From NCBI RefSeq assembly GCF_004117055.1, contig NZ_CP026363.1, positions 3,588,001 to 3,652,000 on the forward strand: a DNA stretch of 64,000 bases, written 5' to 3'. The stretch comes from Brevibacillus agri. Lineage in GTDB: Bacteria > Bacillota > Bacilli > Brevibacillales > Brevibacillaceae. The translations under genes and the position numbers were made by a program. The notes under the pieces were generated by a model. It had not been told where the DNA came from and ran no database searches. It was given only the letters and a program-made list of their open reading frames with translations. This document shows positions 34,026 through 43,019 of this stretch, one piece after another. How positions within the stretch are numbered: the stretch's first letter is position 1; each line of letters opens with the position of its first letter.

Positions 34026-35654
34026 TCATGCTTGGGCTTGGAAGGGAATTTGTTTTTTTCTCTCGGATAATGTCGGCGCTGTGCAATGGATGTCAAGCAA
34101 TGTCAAGCGCTCGCCCGTGAGCGCTTGCCGCAAGACAGGCTCCAAGGCCGCACCCGTGCGCACCACCTGGGAGTCCACCCCGCACGCCTTGGCCCACAGG
34201 GCAAAATCCGGGTTGTGCAGTTGCACGCCAAACGGGCGAAACCCTTCCTGCTGCATTTTCAGTTCTTCCAAACCGAGCGTCCGGTTGTTCACGACCACGA
34301 CCGTGATCGCGAGTTGCTGTTCGGCTGCCGTCATCAGCTCCGCGAGATTCATTTGCAGGCCGCCGTCTCCGGTTATGCAGACCACTTGCCTGCCCGGAAA
34401 AGCGAGCTTGGCCGCAATCGCCGCTGGCAAACCGAAGCCCATCGTGCGCCACTTCCCGGAAAAGAGCGGCTGCTGTCTGCTTGCGCGAAACGCGCGATTG
34501 AACCAGATCGTATGCTCGCCGGTATCGAGCGCGACAATCGCATCGTCTGCCACCACCTCGCCCAATGTGTGCATCAAGCTTTCCGGCCTCACTGCCTCGT
34601 CAGGCGACTGCGCCTGACTGCGCTTTGCGTTTTCCGCCCAAAACCGAGCATGCCAGCTCTCTACGCTCTTCTCCCAAGCATCGCCTGGCGGACGGGTTTT
34701 TAAACGGTGGCTCCACATCGGCAGGACGTCCAGCAGATCGGCCGTGACAGGCAGAAGCTGCGAATGCGCATGCATGGATGCCGCCGCGTGATCGACCTGG
34801 ATGATCGGCAACTGCTTCGGAATGAACTCCTTCGGAAACCAGCTTGCGCCCAAAATGACGAGCAAATCGGCCTTTTCCAGCGCTTGCAGGGAAGCCTCGC
34901 TGCCGCCTTCGCCCAAGCCGCCGAGCACCAGGCGATGCGACTCGTCGATGGCCCCTTTTGCCCCGAGCGACAACAAAATTCCTGCGCCCAACTGCTCCAC
35001 GAACCGTAAACACAAAGCTGCCGCCGGACGCGCTCCTGTGCCAAGCAGGATGAGCGGCGCTTTCGCACGCATGATCTGTTCTGCGGCGGATTCGATCTCC
35101 ACCCGGTCGCCGAGCACGCGCGGGATGCGCGGCAGTTGCGGCAGCACGACCGCTTTCGTTTTTTGCGCAAACACGTCCTTGCAAATCGCCAGATGCGCCA
35201 CGCCTTTTTGCTGGGCAGCCGTCACGAAGGCGCGGTGCAAAGCTTCGCCCACGGCGTCCGGGTGACTGACGGTCGTCTGGTAGGCGCTGATCGGCCGAAT
35301 CATGTCTTCCTGGGCGACAAACTGCTTGTAGCCCCCGCCCAGCTTGTGCGTCTCGACCTGTCCGGCGATAGCGATGACGGGAACGCGATCTGTATGCGCA
35401 TCCGCCAGCCCGTTCAGCAGGTTGACGAAGCCCGGTCCCATCGTCGCTGCGCACACGGCCGGCTTGCCCGTCAGCTTCGCTTCGGCGCTCGCCATCATCG
35501 CCGCCGCAGACTCGTGCCGGCACGAAATGTACTGAATCTCCGACTGTTTCCCCAGCGCGTCCAGCCAGGCGAAAATGCCGTCCCCGGCCACGCCGTAGAC
35601 GCGTTTTACGCCCCACTCTGCCAGTTGTTTCGTCACGTATTGCGCCACTCTCAT
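34026..35654 (-). CDS. Thiamine-diphosphate enzyme, pyruvate oxidase/acetolactate synthase-like (YdaP type)
   Basis: 542 residues. The N-terminal PYR domain has RHESAAAMMASAEAKLTGKP with the catalytic Glu; the C-terminal PP domain carries the thiamine motif GDGGLQMNLAELMTAA with the VVVVNNRTLGL ending. The middle domain (LILLGTGARPAA) resembles the FAD/nucleotide domain of pyruvate oxidase-like proteins such as YdaP. Reaction likely begins with decarboxylation of pyruvate; end product (acetate, acetyl-phosphate or acetolactate) cannot be set from sequence. ATG with GGAGGAGTAGCAA. Single gene. Confidence 0.83.
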   Translation of the reverse strand: MRVAQYVTKQLAEWGVKRVYGVAGDGIFAWLDALGKQSEIQYISCRHESAAAMMASAEAKLTGKPAVCAATMGPGFVNLLNGLADAHTDRVPVIAIAGQVETHKLGGGYKQFVAQEDMIRPISAYQTTVSHPDAVGEALHRAFVTAAQQKGVAHLAICKDVFAQKTKAVVLPQLPRIPRVLGDRVEIESAAEQIMRAKAPLILLGTGARPAAALCLRFVEQLGAGILLSLGAKGAIDESHRLVLGGLGEGGSEASLQALEKADLLVILGASWFPKEFIPKQLPIIQVDHAAASMHAHSQLLPVTADLLDVLPMWSHRLKTRPPGDAWEKSVESWHARFWAENAKRSQAQSPDEAVRPESLMHTLGEVVADDAIVALDTGEHTIWFNRAFRASRQQPLFSGKWRTMGFGLPAAIAAKLAFPGRQVVCITGDGGLQMNLAELMTAAEQQLAITVVVVNNRTLGLEELKMQQEGFRPFGVQLHNPDFALWAKACGVDSQVVRTGAALEPVLRQALTGERLTLLDIHCTAPTLSERKKQIPFQAQA

Positions 35655-35802
35655 TTGCTACTCCTCCATTCAATCTACAGCCATGAAAAAGTCAATGGTA
35701 GTGTACGCATTCTCCAGTATTTTACTAGGGCGTTGTGTAGAAAGTTGGAGAACCTAACAATTATCATCAGTTGATTAGCACATTTCCAAAGGAGGAGCAA
35801 AA

Positions 35803-36570
35803 ATGAAGCAGCCTGTGAAATGGCTGATAGCACTGGCAGCAATAGCGCTCGTTGTCACAACCGCGATCATGATCTCTCCCATGCGCTCCGATGCGTTCAG
35901 CCAGCAAATCGTCAAAGTGGGCGCAGAAGGGAGCGACGTCCGGGAAATGCAGTATCGCCTGAAGCACCTCGGATTTTATACCGGGACGGTAGACGGGATC
36001 TTCGGCTGGCGTTCGTACTGGGCACTGCGCAACTTCCAGTACGAGTTCGGACTGCCTGTTGACGGCGTGCTCGGAGCGAAAACGAAATTGAAGCTGTACA
36101 ACGCTACGAAAAACTACAAGCCGACCGCGGCAGACTTGGGCGTGTCGCCATCAACTCCGAGCGCACCTGCGGCGCCGAGCAGTCCGAAAAAAGAGACGTA
36201 CCACGCCGCCAACATCTCGGCCAACGACCTGCGCCTGATGGCAAATGCGGTTTACGGGGAAGCCCGCGGTGAGCCGTACATCGGGCAGGTAGCGGTGGCA
36301 GCGGTCATTTTGAACCGGACGAAAAACCCCGCCTTCCCGAACACACCTGCCGGGGTGATCTTCGAGCCGCGCGCTTTCACCGCTGTAGCAGACGGGCAAA
36401 TTTGGCTGACGCCAAACGAGCAGTCGAAAAAAGCGGTCAACGACGCCTTGAAAGGTTGGGACCCGACCGGAGGGGCAATCTACTACTTCAACCCGGATAC
36501 GGCTACGTCCGGTTGGATTTGGAGCCGTCCGCAAATCAAAAAGATCGGCCGCCACATCTTCTGCCGATAA
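35803..36570 (+). CDS. sleB: Spore cortex-lytic enzyme SleB
   Basis: 255 residues. Signal/membrane segment (WLIALAAIALVVTTAIMI), a peptidoglycan-binding domain (VGAEGSDVREMQYRLKHLGF, TVDGIFGWRSYWALRNFQ), a Pro/Ala/Ser linker and the SleB hydrolase domain (DLRLMANAVYGEARGEPYIG with the catalytic Glu, VAVAAVILNR). SleB is a lytic transglycosylase that depolymerises cortex muramic-lactam peptidoglycan at germination. In Bacillus sleB is followed by ypeB; here the next gene is on the opposite strand and is not ypeB. A good ribosome site (AAAGGAGGAGC) precedes the ATG. Confidence 0.93.
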   Translation: MKQPVKWLIALAAIALVVTTAIMISPMRSDAFSQQIVKVGAEGSDVREMQYRLKHLGFYTGTVDGIFGWRSYWALRNFQYEFGLPVDGVLGAKTKLKLYNATKNYKPTAADLGVSPSTPSAPAAPSSPKKETYHAANISANDLRLMANAVYGEARGEPYIGQVAVAAVILNRTKNPAFPNTPAGVIFEPRAFTAVADGQIWLTPNEQSKKAVNDALKGWDPTGGAIYYFNPDTATSGWIWSRPQIKKIGRHIFCR

Positions 36571-36585
36571 GGTTTGCAAAAAAAG

Positions 36586-36621
36586 AACAGGCACAACAGT
36601 CGAGCAGACTGCGTGCCTGTT
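36586..36621 (+). terminator. Terminator-like hairpin after sleB
   Basis: AACAGGCAC pairs with GTGCCTGTT. The T stretch after it is interrupted, so termination may be weaker. Confidence 0.6.
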
Positions 36622-36638
36622 TACGTTTTCCCGTCCTG

Positions 36639-36899
36639 TCAGGTGGAGCGCTGGGACTGCATATGCTGCGCCATCTTGACGAACCGCTCTTCCGATTCGG
36701 TCGTGCCGCATACTCCGCACTGAATCATGTAGGATTCGCCCTTGTACGGCTGATGAAACAAGTCCAGTTCCTCGCTGCCCATCTGCTGGACGACTTCTCC
36801 CGTTTGCGGGTCCAGCCGTATGTAGCGCGGGATTTGTTCGATAATGGTAAAGCGCATCCGGTTTGACTTGCACGTGGGACACAACAAAGGCTTGGTCAT
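36639..36899 (-). CDS. Small zinc-ribbon-like protein, unknown
   Basis: 86 residues. CPTCKS near the start and CGVCGT about 50 residues later make two CxxC knuckles of a zinc ribbon; between them is a polar segment with EVVQQMGSEELDLF. Cytoplasmic, no membrane segment. GGAGGTGCTACT precedes the ATG at 36897-36899. I do not recognise the family name; nucleic-acid or protein contact by a zinc ribbon is a guess. Confidence 0.7.
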   Translation of the reverse strand: MTKPLLCPTCKSNRMRFTIIEQIPRYIRLDPQTGEVVQQMGSEELDLFHQPYKGESYMIQCGVCGTTESEERFVKMAQHMQSQRST

Positions 36900-37070
36900 A
36901 GTAGCACCTCCCTGTCTTCTTTCATCGTTTAGTTTCTGCCAGAAGAGGAACTCTATACCTATCGTCCTGGTTTCCAGGAGAGCATCAATTTTTTGGTACA
37001 AAAAGGAAGACTTTGCTGGTATGATTCAATAGGTAGGTAACTAATGGATATTTGCAATTGAGGTGATCGC

Positions 37071-38114
37071 ATGAATTTACGACTCTTTTTTTCTCTCGTC
37101 GGGGCCTCTGTGCTCTTGGCGGCTTTTGCGCACTACTTTACTGATAACGAATTTTTCCAGTTCGCGACCTCTGCCCTGGCCATCATCTTTCTCGCGGCCT
37201 GGCTCGGCAAATCGACGGAAAGCGTGGCTCATTATGCGGGAGACCGGATTGGCGGCTTTTTGAATGCCACCTTCGGCAACGCCGCCGAGCTGATTATCGC
37301 GTTTTTCCTCGTCAAGGAAGGCTTGTTCGACATGGTCAAGGCGTCGATCACCGGGGCGATCATCGGCAACATGCTTCTCGTGCTCGGGCTAAGCGTGCTC
37401 TTGGGCGGACTGAAGTACAGGGAGCAAAACTTCAACAGCCGACTGGCTGGGCACAACGCCTCGCTGATGACACTCGCGATCGTCGCCCTGTTTATTCCGG
37501 CTGTCTTCATGAGGGAGCTGCCGCCAGTCAAAATTGAGACGCTGAGCATCGTCATCGCGATTTTGCTGATCGTCGCCTACATCCTCTGGCTGATTTTCTC
37601 CATGATTACGCACAGCGACTTTTTGTCCGACATCGAGCCTCACGGAAGCGACGCTGTCTGGTCGAAAGGCGTCTCGATCCTGATGCTCGCCGTCTCGACC
37701 GTGTTTGTCGCGGTCGTCTCGGAATGGCTCGTGCACGGCGTCCAGCATGTGTCGCACTCGCTCGGCTGGTCCGAGCTGTTCGTCGGTGCGTTCGTCATCG
37801 CCATCATCGGGAACGCCGCCGAGCACAGCGCAGCGCTTTTGCTCGCGATGAAAGGGCGGATCGGCGCTGCCGTGGAAATCGCCATCGGCTCGAGCTTGCA
37901 AATTGCGCTGTTCGTCGCTCCTACGCTCGTCTTGGTCAGCCTGCTGCTCGGCAATCCGATGGACATCGTGTTCACGCCTTTTGAGCTGGCAGCGATCGGG
38001 GTTGCGACCTTCATTACGATCTCGATCACGAAGGACGGGGCGACCAACTGGTTTGAAGGGGTTCTTCTGCTCACGGTCTACATCATTCTCGGAACCGCCT
38101 TCTTCTTCGCCTGA
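37071..38114 (+). CDS. cax: Calcium/proton exchanger (CaCA family, Cax/YfkE-like)
   Basis: 347 residues, about eleven membrane segments. The two inverted alpha repeats carry GGFLNATFGNAAELIIAFF and VIAIIGNAAEHSAALLLAMK with the ion-binding GNAAE pair, typical of cation/proton antiporters. It would export Ca2+ in exchange for H+. Start MNLRLFFSLVG at 37071. A strong terminator follows. Single gene with no obvious regulator alongside. Confidence 0.93.
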   Translation: MNLRLFFSLVGASVLLAAFAHYFTDNEFFQFATSALAIIFLAAWLGKSTESVAHYAGDRIGGFLNATFGNAAELIIAFFLVKEGLFDMVKASITGAIIGNMLLVLGLSVLLGGLKYREQNFNSRLAGHNASLMTLAIVALFIPAVFMRELPPVKIETLSIVIAILLIVAYILWLIFSMITHSDFLSDIEPHGSDAVWSKGVSILMLAVSTVFVAVVSEWLVHGVQHVSHSLGWSELFVGAFVIAIIGNAAEHSAALLLAMKGRIGAAVEIAIGSSLQIALFVAPTLVLVSLLLGNPMDIVFTPFELAAIGVATFITISITKDGATNWFEGVLLLTVYIILGTAFFFA

Positions 38115-38137
38115 TCCCCGCTGCTTTGGGAAAAAGC

Positions 38138-38180
38138 AAAAAGGAGCGCCGCGGCAGTCGTTGCCGTTGCACTCCTTTTT
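38138..38180. terminator. Bidirectional terminator between cax and the NSS transporter
   Basis: AAAAAGGAG ... CTCCTTTTT closes a longer stem with an inner CGGCAG/TTGCCG. The flanking genes converge. Confidence 0.85.
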
Positions 38181-38201
38181 TAGTTGGCCGGCTCGCTGCC
38201 G

Positions 38202-39545
38202 CTACCAGATTCCGAGCATCTGCATGAAGACGAGCACGATCGCCAGGGGCGACACATATTTCAGCAGCAACAGCCAGACGACGAACAGACGCTTGGCGAG
38301 CGGCGATTGGTCGGCGCGCAGTTCTTCGATCAGCACTTCCCGCTTCATTTTCAGCGGCACAAAAATGGCAATCAGCAAAGCTCCGAGCGGCATCAAAATG
38401 TTGCTGACGAGATAATCGAATGCATCGAAGATCGACTTTCCAAACACGGTCACCTCGCTCCAGACGCCAAACGACAAAGCAGACGGCACGCCGACGACGA
38501 AAATGAGCAGGCCGACGATCCACGACAGGCGCTTGCGCTTTCCTTCCTCTCCTTTGGCCAAGGAAGCGACGATGATTTCCAGCATGGAAAAAGCAGAGGT
38601 CAGCGTGGCAAACAGGAACAAGGCCAGGAAGATGAACAGGAACAGTCCGCCGAGCGCAATTTTTTCAAAGACAGACGGCAGGACGATAAACAGCAGGCCA
38701 GGACCAGCCGTTGGCTCCAAGCCGAGCGAGAAGACCGCCGGGAAGATGGCCAGTCCGGCGAACAGGGAAACGAGCAGATTCAGGCTGACAATCGAGCCTG
38801 CGGAGCGCACCAGGCTTTCGTTTTTCGCCAAATACGAGCTGTACGTAACCATGACCGATACGCCGACGCTGAGCGAGAAGAACGACTGGCCGAGCGCGTA
38901 CAGGATCGCTTCTGCACTCAGTGCGGAAAAGTCGGGCCGGAGGAAGAACGCGACGCCTTCCATCGCCCCAGGCAACGTCAAGGAACGGAACATCAACACG
39001 AGAAACAGAATGAACAAGGCCGGCATCATGTATTTGTTCGCCGATTCGATCCCGCTCTGCACACCGCGGGCCACCACCCAGGCCGTAATCAGCATGAACA
39101 CAAACTGGGCAGCGACTGCGCCTACCGGAGCGGAGATGACCTCTCCGAAAAGCTGCTCATACTGCGCACCGATCAACTGTCCCAACAGGCCACGCATCAG
39201 GTAAGTGAGAATCCAGCCTCCGACCACACTGTAAAACGACAACAGCAAAAAGCAGGTCACGACGCCAAGGCGGCCGATCCAGTGCCACATCGTCCCCGGT
39301 GCAATCGCCCGGTAGGCGCTGATCGCTTCTTTTTGCGTGCTGCGGCCAATCGTAAACTCGCCTAGCAACAGCGGCAGCCCGATGACGAGCGTAAAGATCA
39401 GGAACAGGCAAAAAAACGCGCCGCCCCCGCTCGTCCCTACCATATACGGAAATTTCCAGATCGCTCCCAAGCCAATGGCGGAACCTGCTGCGGCCAAAAT
39501 AAAGCCGAGCCGGCTCGTCCACTGTTCTGCTTGATTTTTCATCAT
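38202..39545 (-). CDS. Neurotransmitter:sodium symporter family amino-acid transporter
   Basis: 447 residues. The NSS signature is in TM1 ([20 protein letters not shown] and [13 protein letters not shown]), with about eleven to twelve membrane segments and no long C-tail. Prokaryotic NSS proteins (LeuT, MhsT, TnaT-like) import hydrophobic or aromatic amino acids with Na+. Two T-box leaders lie directly upstream, both with a specifier I read as UUC, so phenylalanine uptake is the best inference. GAGGAG precedes the ATG at 39543-39545. Confidence 0.92.
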   Translation of the reverse strand: MMKNQAEQWTSRLGFILAAAGSAIGLGAIWKFPYMVGTSGGGAFFCLFLIFTLVIGLPLLLGEFTIGRSTQKEAISAYRAIAPGTMWHWIGRLGVVTCFLLLSFYSVVGGWILTYLMRGLLGQLIGAQYEQLFGEVISAPVGAVAAQFVFMLITAWVVARGVQSGIESANKYMMPALFILFLVLMFRSLTLPGAMEGVAFFLRPDFSALSAEAILYALGQSFFSLSVGVSVMVTYSSYLAKNESLVRSAGSIVSLNLLVSLFAGLAIFPAVFSLGLEPTAGPGLLFIVLPSVFEKIALGGLFLFIFLALFLFATLTSAFSMLEIIVASLAKGEEGKRKRLSWIVGLLIFVVGVPSALSFGVWSEVTVFGKSIFDAFDYLVSNILMPLGALLIAIFVPLKMKREVLIEELRADQSPLAKRLFVVWLLLLKYVSPLAIVLVFMQMLGIW

Positions 39546-39582
39546 GATTCACTCCTCAACTATACAGATTGCTGCCACACAT

Positions 39583-39850
39583 AAAAAAACCCGCCCCAAA
39601 AAGGGACGAGTTGTTCGTTTCTCGCGGTACCACCCTAGTTAGACATCGCCTTTGCTTATAAAGACATGTCTCTCCTCGTCATTGATAACGGGTATGACCC
39701 GGACTCTCTTACTTGCGGCGCCTTGCGTTCAGAGGTCAGCTCCAGAGGGAATTCGACGAAGGCTGTCCTGCGGCTGCTCTCAGTCTATGGCAGCGGCTTC
39801 CCTGTCAGGCAGCACATTTCGTTTACTGGTCTCTTTCGTAGCTATTTTCC
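39583..39850 (-). promoter_or_regulatory. T-box riboswitch 2 (proximal) upstream of NSS transporter
   Basis: The T-box sequence AGGGTGGTACCGCG (39623-39636, minus strand) is followed by the terminator CTCGTCC..GGGGCGGG plus T run. The stem I region has AGAGACCAGTA at its base and CGAATTCCCTCTGG near its 3' side, giving UUC (Phe) as specifier after GAA. Uncharged tRNA-Phe would favour read-through. Confidence 0.85.
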
Positions 39851-39873
39851 TATGCAGGGAGGCAGGCGAATAA

Positions 39874-40125
39874 AAAAACCCGTCCAAAAAAGGGACGAGT
39901 CTGTTCGCGGTACCACCCTGATTAAGCACCAGGAACATTCGCGCTCCCGGCACTTCACTTGCTCATCGTTAACGGAAATGACCCGTTTCCTCCTAGTTGG
40001 CTCTGCCGTTCAGAGGGCTGCTCCGGAGGGAATTCCACGGTTCGCGCTTCAAAGCTGCTTGCAGTCTGGGGCAGCTTCTCCCTGTCAAGCGGTGTCTTCC
40101 GTGTACTGGTCTCCGTCATCGCATT
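39874..40125 (-). promoter_or_regulatory. T-box riboswitch 1 (distal) upstream of NSS transporter
   Basis: A second complete T-box: AGGGTGGTACCGCG at 39906-39919, terminator CTCGTCC/GGACGGG with a T run, AGACCAGTA at the stem I base and GGAATTCCCTCCGG for the specifier, again read as UUC. It precedes T-box 2 in transcription order, so both must be opened. Confidence 0.85.
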
Positions 40126-40231
40126 TTCGCTTATATCAAATACTTGTGTATAAATTTAATATATACAACACAAATAGGCAAGACCTTTTTCAAAAAAACG
40201 AAAAGCGAGGATAATCGCCGCTCTCCTCGCC

Positions 40232-40513
40232 TTACTTTTGATTGAACAGTTCATGGAGAGTCGCCAGTTTGCGTTCCAATGAACCCATGATTTCACGACC
40301 AATTTCTTCCGCAATCAGTCCAAGGCGAACTGCATACTCTACTTCCCGAGAAAGCCCGAACATTTGGGTATCAAGCACTTCTTCATACAGTGGGCACTGC
40401 GGCATGGTCAGGTTTTCCATCTGTACGTCGATGAGCTTGTAAATCTTGTCTGCGTCTGCTTTGAGCAGTGCTAGCGCTTTCTGTTCCAGATCAGGAACTT
40501 TAATTTCTGTCAA
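40232..40513 (-). CDS. ylaN: YlaN family protein
   Basis: 93 residues, helical: [20 protein letters not shown], then [20 protein letters not shown] and [13 protein letters not shown]. This is YlaN (UPF0358), linked in Bacillus to iron homeostasis through Fur. The start is a TTG (40511-40513) with GGAGGG seven bases upstream. It lies next to the glutaminase gene, as ylaM-ylaN do in Bacillus, with ftsW nearby but not adjacent. Confidence 0.9.
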   Translation of the reverse strand: MTEIKVPDLEQKALALLKADADKIYKLIDVQMENLTMPQCPLYEEVLDTQMFGLSREVEYAVRLGLIAEEIGREIMGSLERKLATLHELFNQK

Positions 40514-40606
40514 AACCTATCCCTCCGTTTGCCTCCATCCTTATCATACATAGTACGCGATTCTGGGCCATTTGAAAAGGGGAGAAGCTGGATCAACTGC
40601 AAGAAG

Positions 40607-41539
40607 CTAAAAGATAGCAAGATTCCATTCCTTTGCGAGAAGCTCAAGCAGCTTGACTCCGGCGACCGAATTTCCTTTTTCGTCCAGAGCAGGACCGAAG
40701 ACCCCGATCCCCATCCGCTGCGGGACCGCAGCCATGATCCCTCCGGCTACGCCGCTTTTCGCAGGAATCCCGACGTCAATGGCAAACTCTCCGGAAGCGT
40801 TGTACATGCCACAGGTCACCATAAAAGTTTTACAGATGCGGGCGACCTCTTGCGGGATCACTCTCTCGCCCGTCTCGGGAATCACGCCGTCGGCGGCAAG
40901 CACCATGCCCAATCTCGCTACCTCTTTGGCTGTGACCTCAATCGCGCAATGCCGGAAGTACAAATCAAGCGTCTCTTCCACGTCTGTCGCAAGAACCCCG
41001 CTGTCTTTCAAAAACCAGGCGAGCGCCCGGTTGCGGGCAGCCGTTCGCTTTTCCGAGCAGTAAACCGCTTCATTGATGGACAGCGCGGGATTTCCTGTCA
41101 TTTTGCGCAGCAGGCTAAGCACTGCGTCCAGGCGCTGCTCCACTCCATTGCCCTGAATCATCCCCGCGACGGCAATCGCCCCGGCGTTAATCATCGGGTT
41201 CAGCGGCTTGTGCGGCTTGATCGTCTCCAGCTTGATAATCGAATTGAACGGGTCCCCTGTCGGCTCCTTGCCTACCCGCTCAAACACATGCTTCTGTCCG
41301 TTTTGGCACAACGCGACGATCAGCGAGCATATTTTGGAGATGCTTTGCAATGTAAACGGAACATCTGCATCTCCCGCCGACAAAATCGTCCCGTCGGGCA
41401 GGCAAACCGCGGCCCCGAGCATGCGCGAATCTACTTTTGCCAGCTCGGGAATATACGCCGCCACCTTGCCTTGTCCTGTATAATCGCTGGCCGCTTTCAC
41501 TGCTTCGGCCAGTTGAATCGACGCTCGCTCGATCTCCAT
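40607..41539 (-). CDS. glsA: Glutaminase (YlaM type)
   Basis: 310 residues. Serine-beta-lactamase-like glutaminase: SISK (in LQSISKICS) holds the catalytic Ser-Lys pair, followed by NPMINAGAIAV and the GIPAKSGVAGGIMAAVPQR segment, all family hallmarks. Hydrolyses glutamine to glutamate and ammonia. The ATG at 41537-41539 has an AGGGG site. Possibly co-transcribed with ylaN (93 bp gap). Confidence 0.95.
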   Translation of the reverse strand: MEIERASIQLAEAVKAASDYTGQGKVAAYIPELAKVDSRMLGAAVCLPDGTILSAGDADVPFTLQSISKICSLIVALCQNGQKHVFERVGKEPTGDPFNSIIKLETIKPHKPLNPMINAGAIAVAGMIQGNGVEQRLDAVLSLLRKMTGNPALSINEAVYCSEKRTAARNRALAWFLKDSGVLATDVEETLDLYFRHCAIEVTAKEVARLGMVLAADGVIPETGERVIPQEVARICKTFMVTCGMYNASGEFAIDVGIPAKSGVAGGIMAAVPQRMGIGVFGPALDEKGNSVAGVKLLELLAKEWNLAIF

Positions 41540-41646
41540 CTGCTATCCCCTCTATCCATATTCACGATGTATATGAATAGATTGTAGATTTGAATACGGT
41601 GGCTGTCAAATTGTGGGACGCATCGCCACTCTTTTTGCCACCCGCC

Positions 41647-42816
41647 CTACTCCGTAATGGCCCGCTTCAAACGCTCCATCGCTTCTTCGACGACAGCGCG
41701 CGGGCAGGCAAAATTGATCCGCTGGAAGCCTTCCCCTTCCTGTCCGAACACGACGCCGTCCTGAAACCCGAGCTTTGCTTTTTCGCGAAGCAGACGATTC
41801 AGCTCCGGCTGTTTCAGGCCCAGACGGCGAAAATCCATCCAGCCCAAATAGGTTGCTTGCGGCACAGGCATACAGACGCCCGGTACATGCTCAGACAAAT
41901 AGCGCTGGATGTACGTCGCGTTTTGCTGCAAGTACATAAGCAGTTCGTTGAGCCATGGCTCCCCGTGCCGATAGGCCGCGATGGTGGCTTCCATGCCGAA
42001 CAGGTTCAAGTTTTCGTAGCCCATCCGGGAAGCGGTCGCGGTAAAATCGCGCAGCAGTTGCCTGTTTTCCGTCAGCAGATAAGACGTGAACAGCCCTGCC
42101 AGATTGAACGTCTTCGAAGCCGCCAAAAACGTCACGCTCTGTCTGGCCAGCTCCGGGGGAAGCGAATAGTACGGGGTGTGGCTGCCTTGCTCGTAGACGA
42201 GGTCGGCGTGGATTTCGTCAGCCACGACGATTACGCCATGCTCTAGGCACAAGGCTCCGAGCCGCTCCAGCTCCTGCCTGGTCCATACTCTGCCGACAGG
42301 ATTGTGCGGGCTGCACAAAAGCATCAGCTTCACTGCGGGGTCGCTCAGCTTTTTGGTCAGGTCGTCCCAGTCCATCTCATAATGGCCGTCTTGCTCGCGC
42401 AACGAGCTGCGCACGACTTGCCGTCCCCGGTTTTCAACCGCATGGAAAAACGGATGGTACACCGGCGTCTGAATCAGAACGCGCTCCCCTGGTGATGTAT
42501 ATGCCTCAATCGCGACATGGATGCCAGGAACTACACCCGGAATGCCCGCCATCCAGCTCGTTTCCACCTCGACTCCAAACCGTTTGCGAATCCACTCCTG
42601 CAAGCTCGCAAAAAAAGCGGCGCTCTTCAGCGGATAGCCGTAGATCGGGTGCGCCGCCCGCTGCACAATCGCTTCCGTCACTTCCGGCGGGCAGGCAAAA
42701 TCCATGTCGGCCACCCACATCGGCAGCATGCCCTCTCCGTTCACCTTCGGATTGTCAATGTCCCATTTTACGCTGTCCGTTCCTCTGCGCTCGATTCTCG
42801 TCTCAAAGTCGTACAT
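41647..42816 (-). CDS. patB: MalY/PatB-type cysteine-S-conjugate/cystathionine beta-lyase
   Basis: 389-residue fold-type I PLP enzyme. Features: SVKWDIDNPKVNGEGMLPMW with VADMDF, CSPHNPVGRVW, VVADEIHADLVY and the PLP lysine in LAASKTFNLAG. This is the PatB/MalY C-S lyase branch. Product likely pyruvate, ammonia and a thiol from cysteine conjugates. The start is taken as MYDFETRIERRG at 42816 behind GGGAGG; the longer frame is not supported. It follows the AbgT-family transporter (upstream on the same strand), suggesting uptake plus cleavage of a peptide-like substrate. Confidence 0.9.
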   Translation of the reverse strand: MYDFETRIERRGTDSVKWDIDNPKVNGEGMLPMWVADMDFACPPEVTEAIVQRAAHPIYGYPLKSAAFFASLQEWIRKRFGVEVETSWMAGIPGVVPGIHVAIEAYTSPGERVLIQTPVYHPFFHAVENRGRQVVRSSLREQDGHYEMDWDDLTKKLSDPAVKLMLLCSPHNPVGRVWTRQELERLGALCLEHGVIVVADEIHADLVYEQGSHTPYYSLPPELARQSVTFLAASKTFNLAGLFTSYLLTENRQLLRDFTATASRMGYENLNLFGMEATIAAYRHGEPWLNELLMYLQQNATYIQRYLSEHVPGVCMPVPQATYLGWMDFRRLGLKQPELNRLLREKAKLGFQDGVVFGQEGEGFQRINFACPRAVVEEAMERLKRAITE

Positions 42817-42982
42817 GGTTTTCCCTCCCGCGATTTCCAAAGCTTCCGGCAGCCTGTCCGCCCTGTTCCCGCTCGCTCCTGTTGTCCGTCTCCAGGCCAA
42901 GCCAAGCTTTCCTCTCTATCGTTCAGCATAACCGCTTCGTCGGCAATTGTCCAAGGCTGCGCCTGCTTTTTGACGCACAAAA

Positions 42983-43004
42983 AGCCGCGACGAAGTCAGC
43001 GGCT
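42983..43004 (-). terminator. Terminator after AbgT-family transporter
   Basis: AGCCGC/GCGGCT hairpin followed by T residues on the minus strand. Confidence 0.75.
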
Positions 43005-43019
43005 CTTTGGCACCGTTTG

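Noticed and set aside
39749-40035. Reading the T-box specifier as a codon other than UUC (for example one base earlier or later)
   Set aside because: UUC follows the conserved GAA in both T-boxes and the same six bases GAATTC occur in each; still an eye-read, so not beyond doubt.
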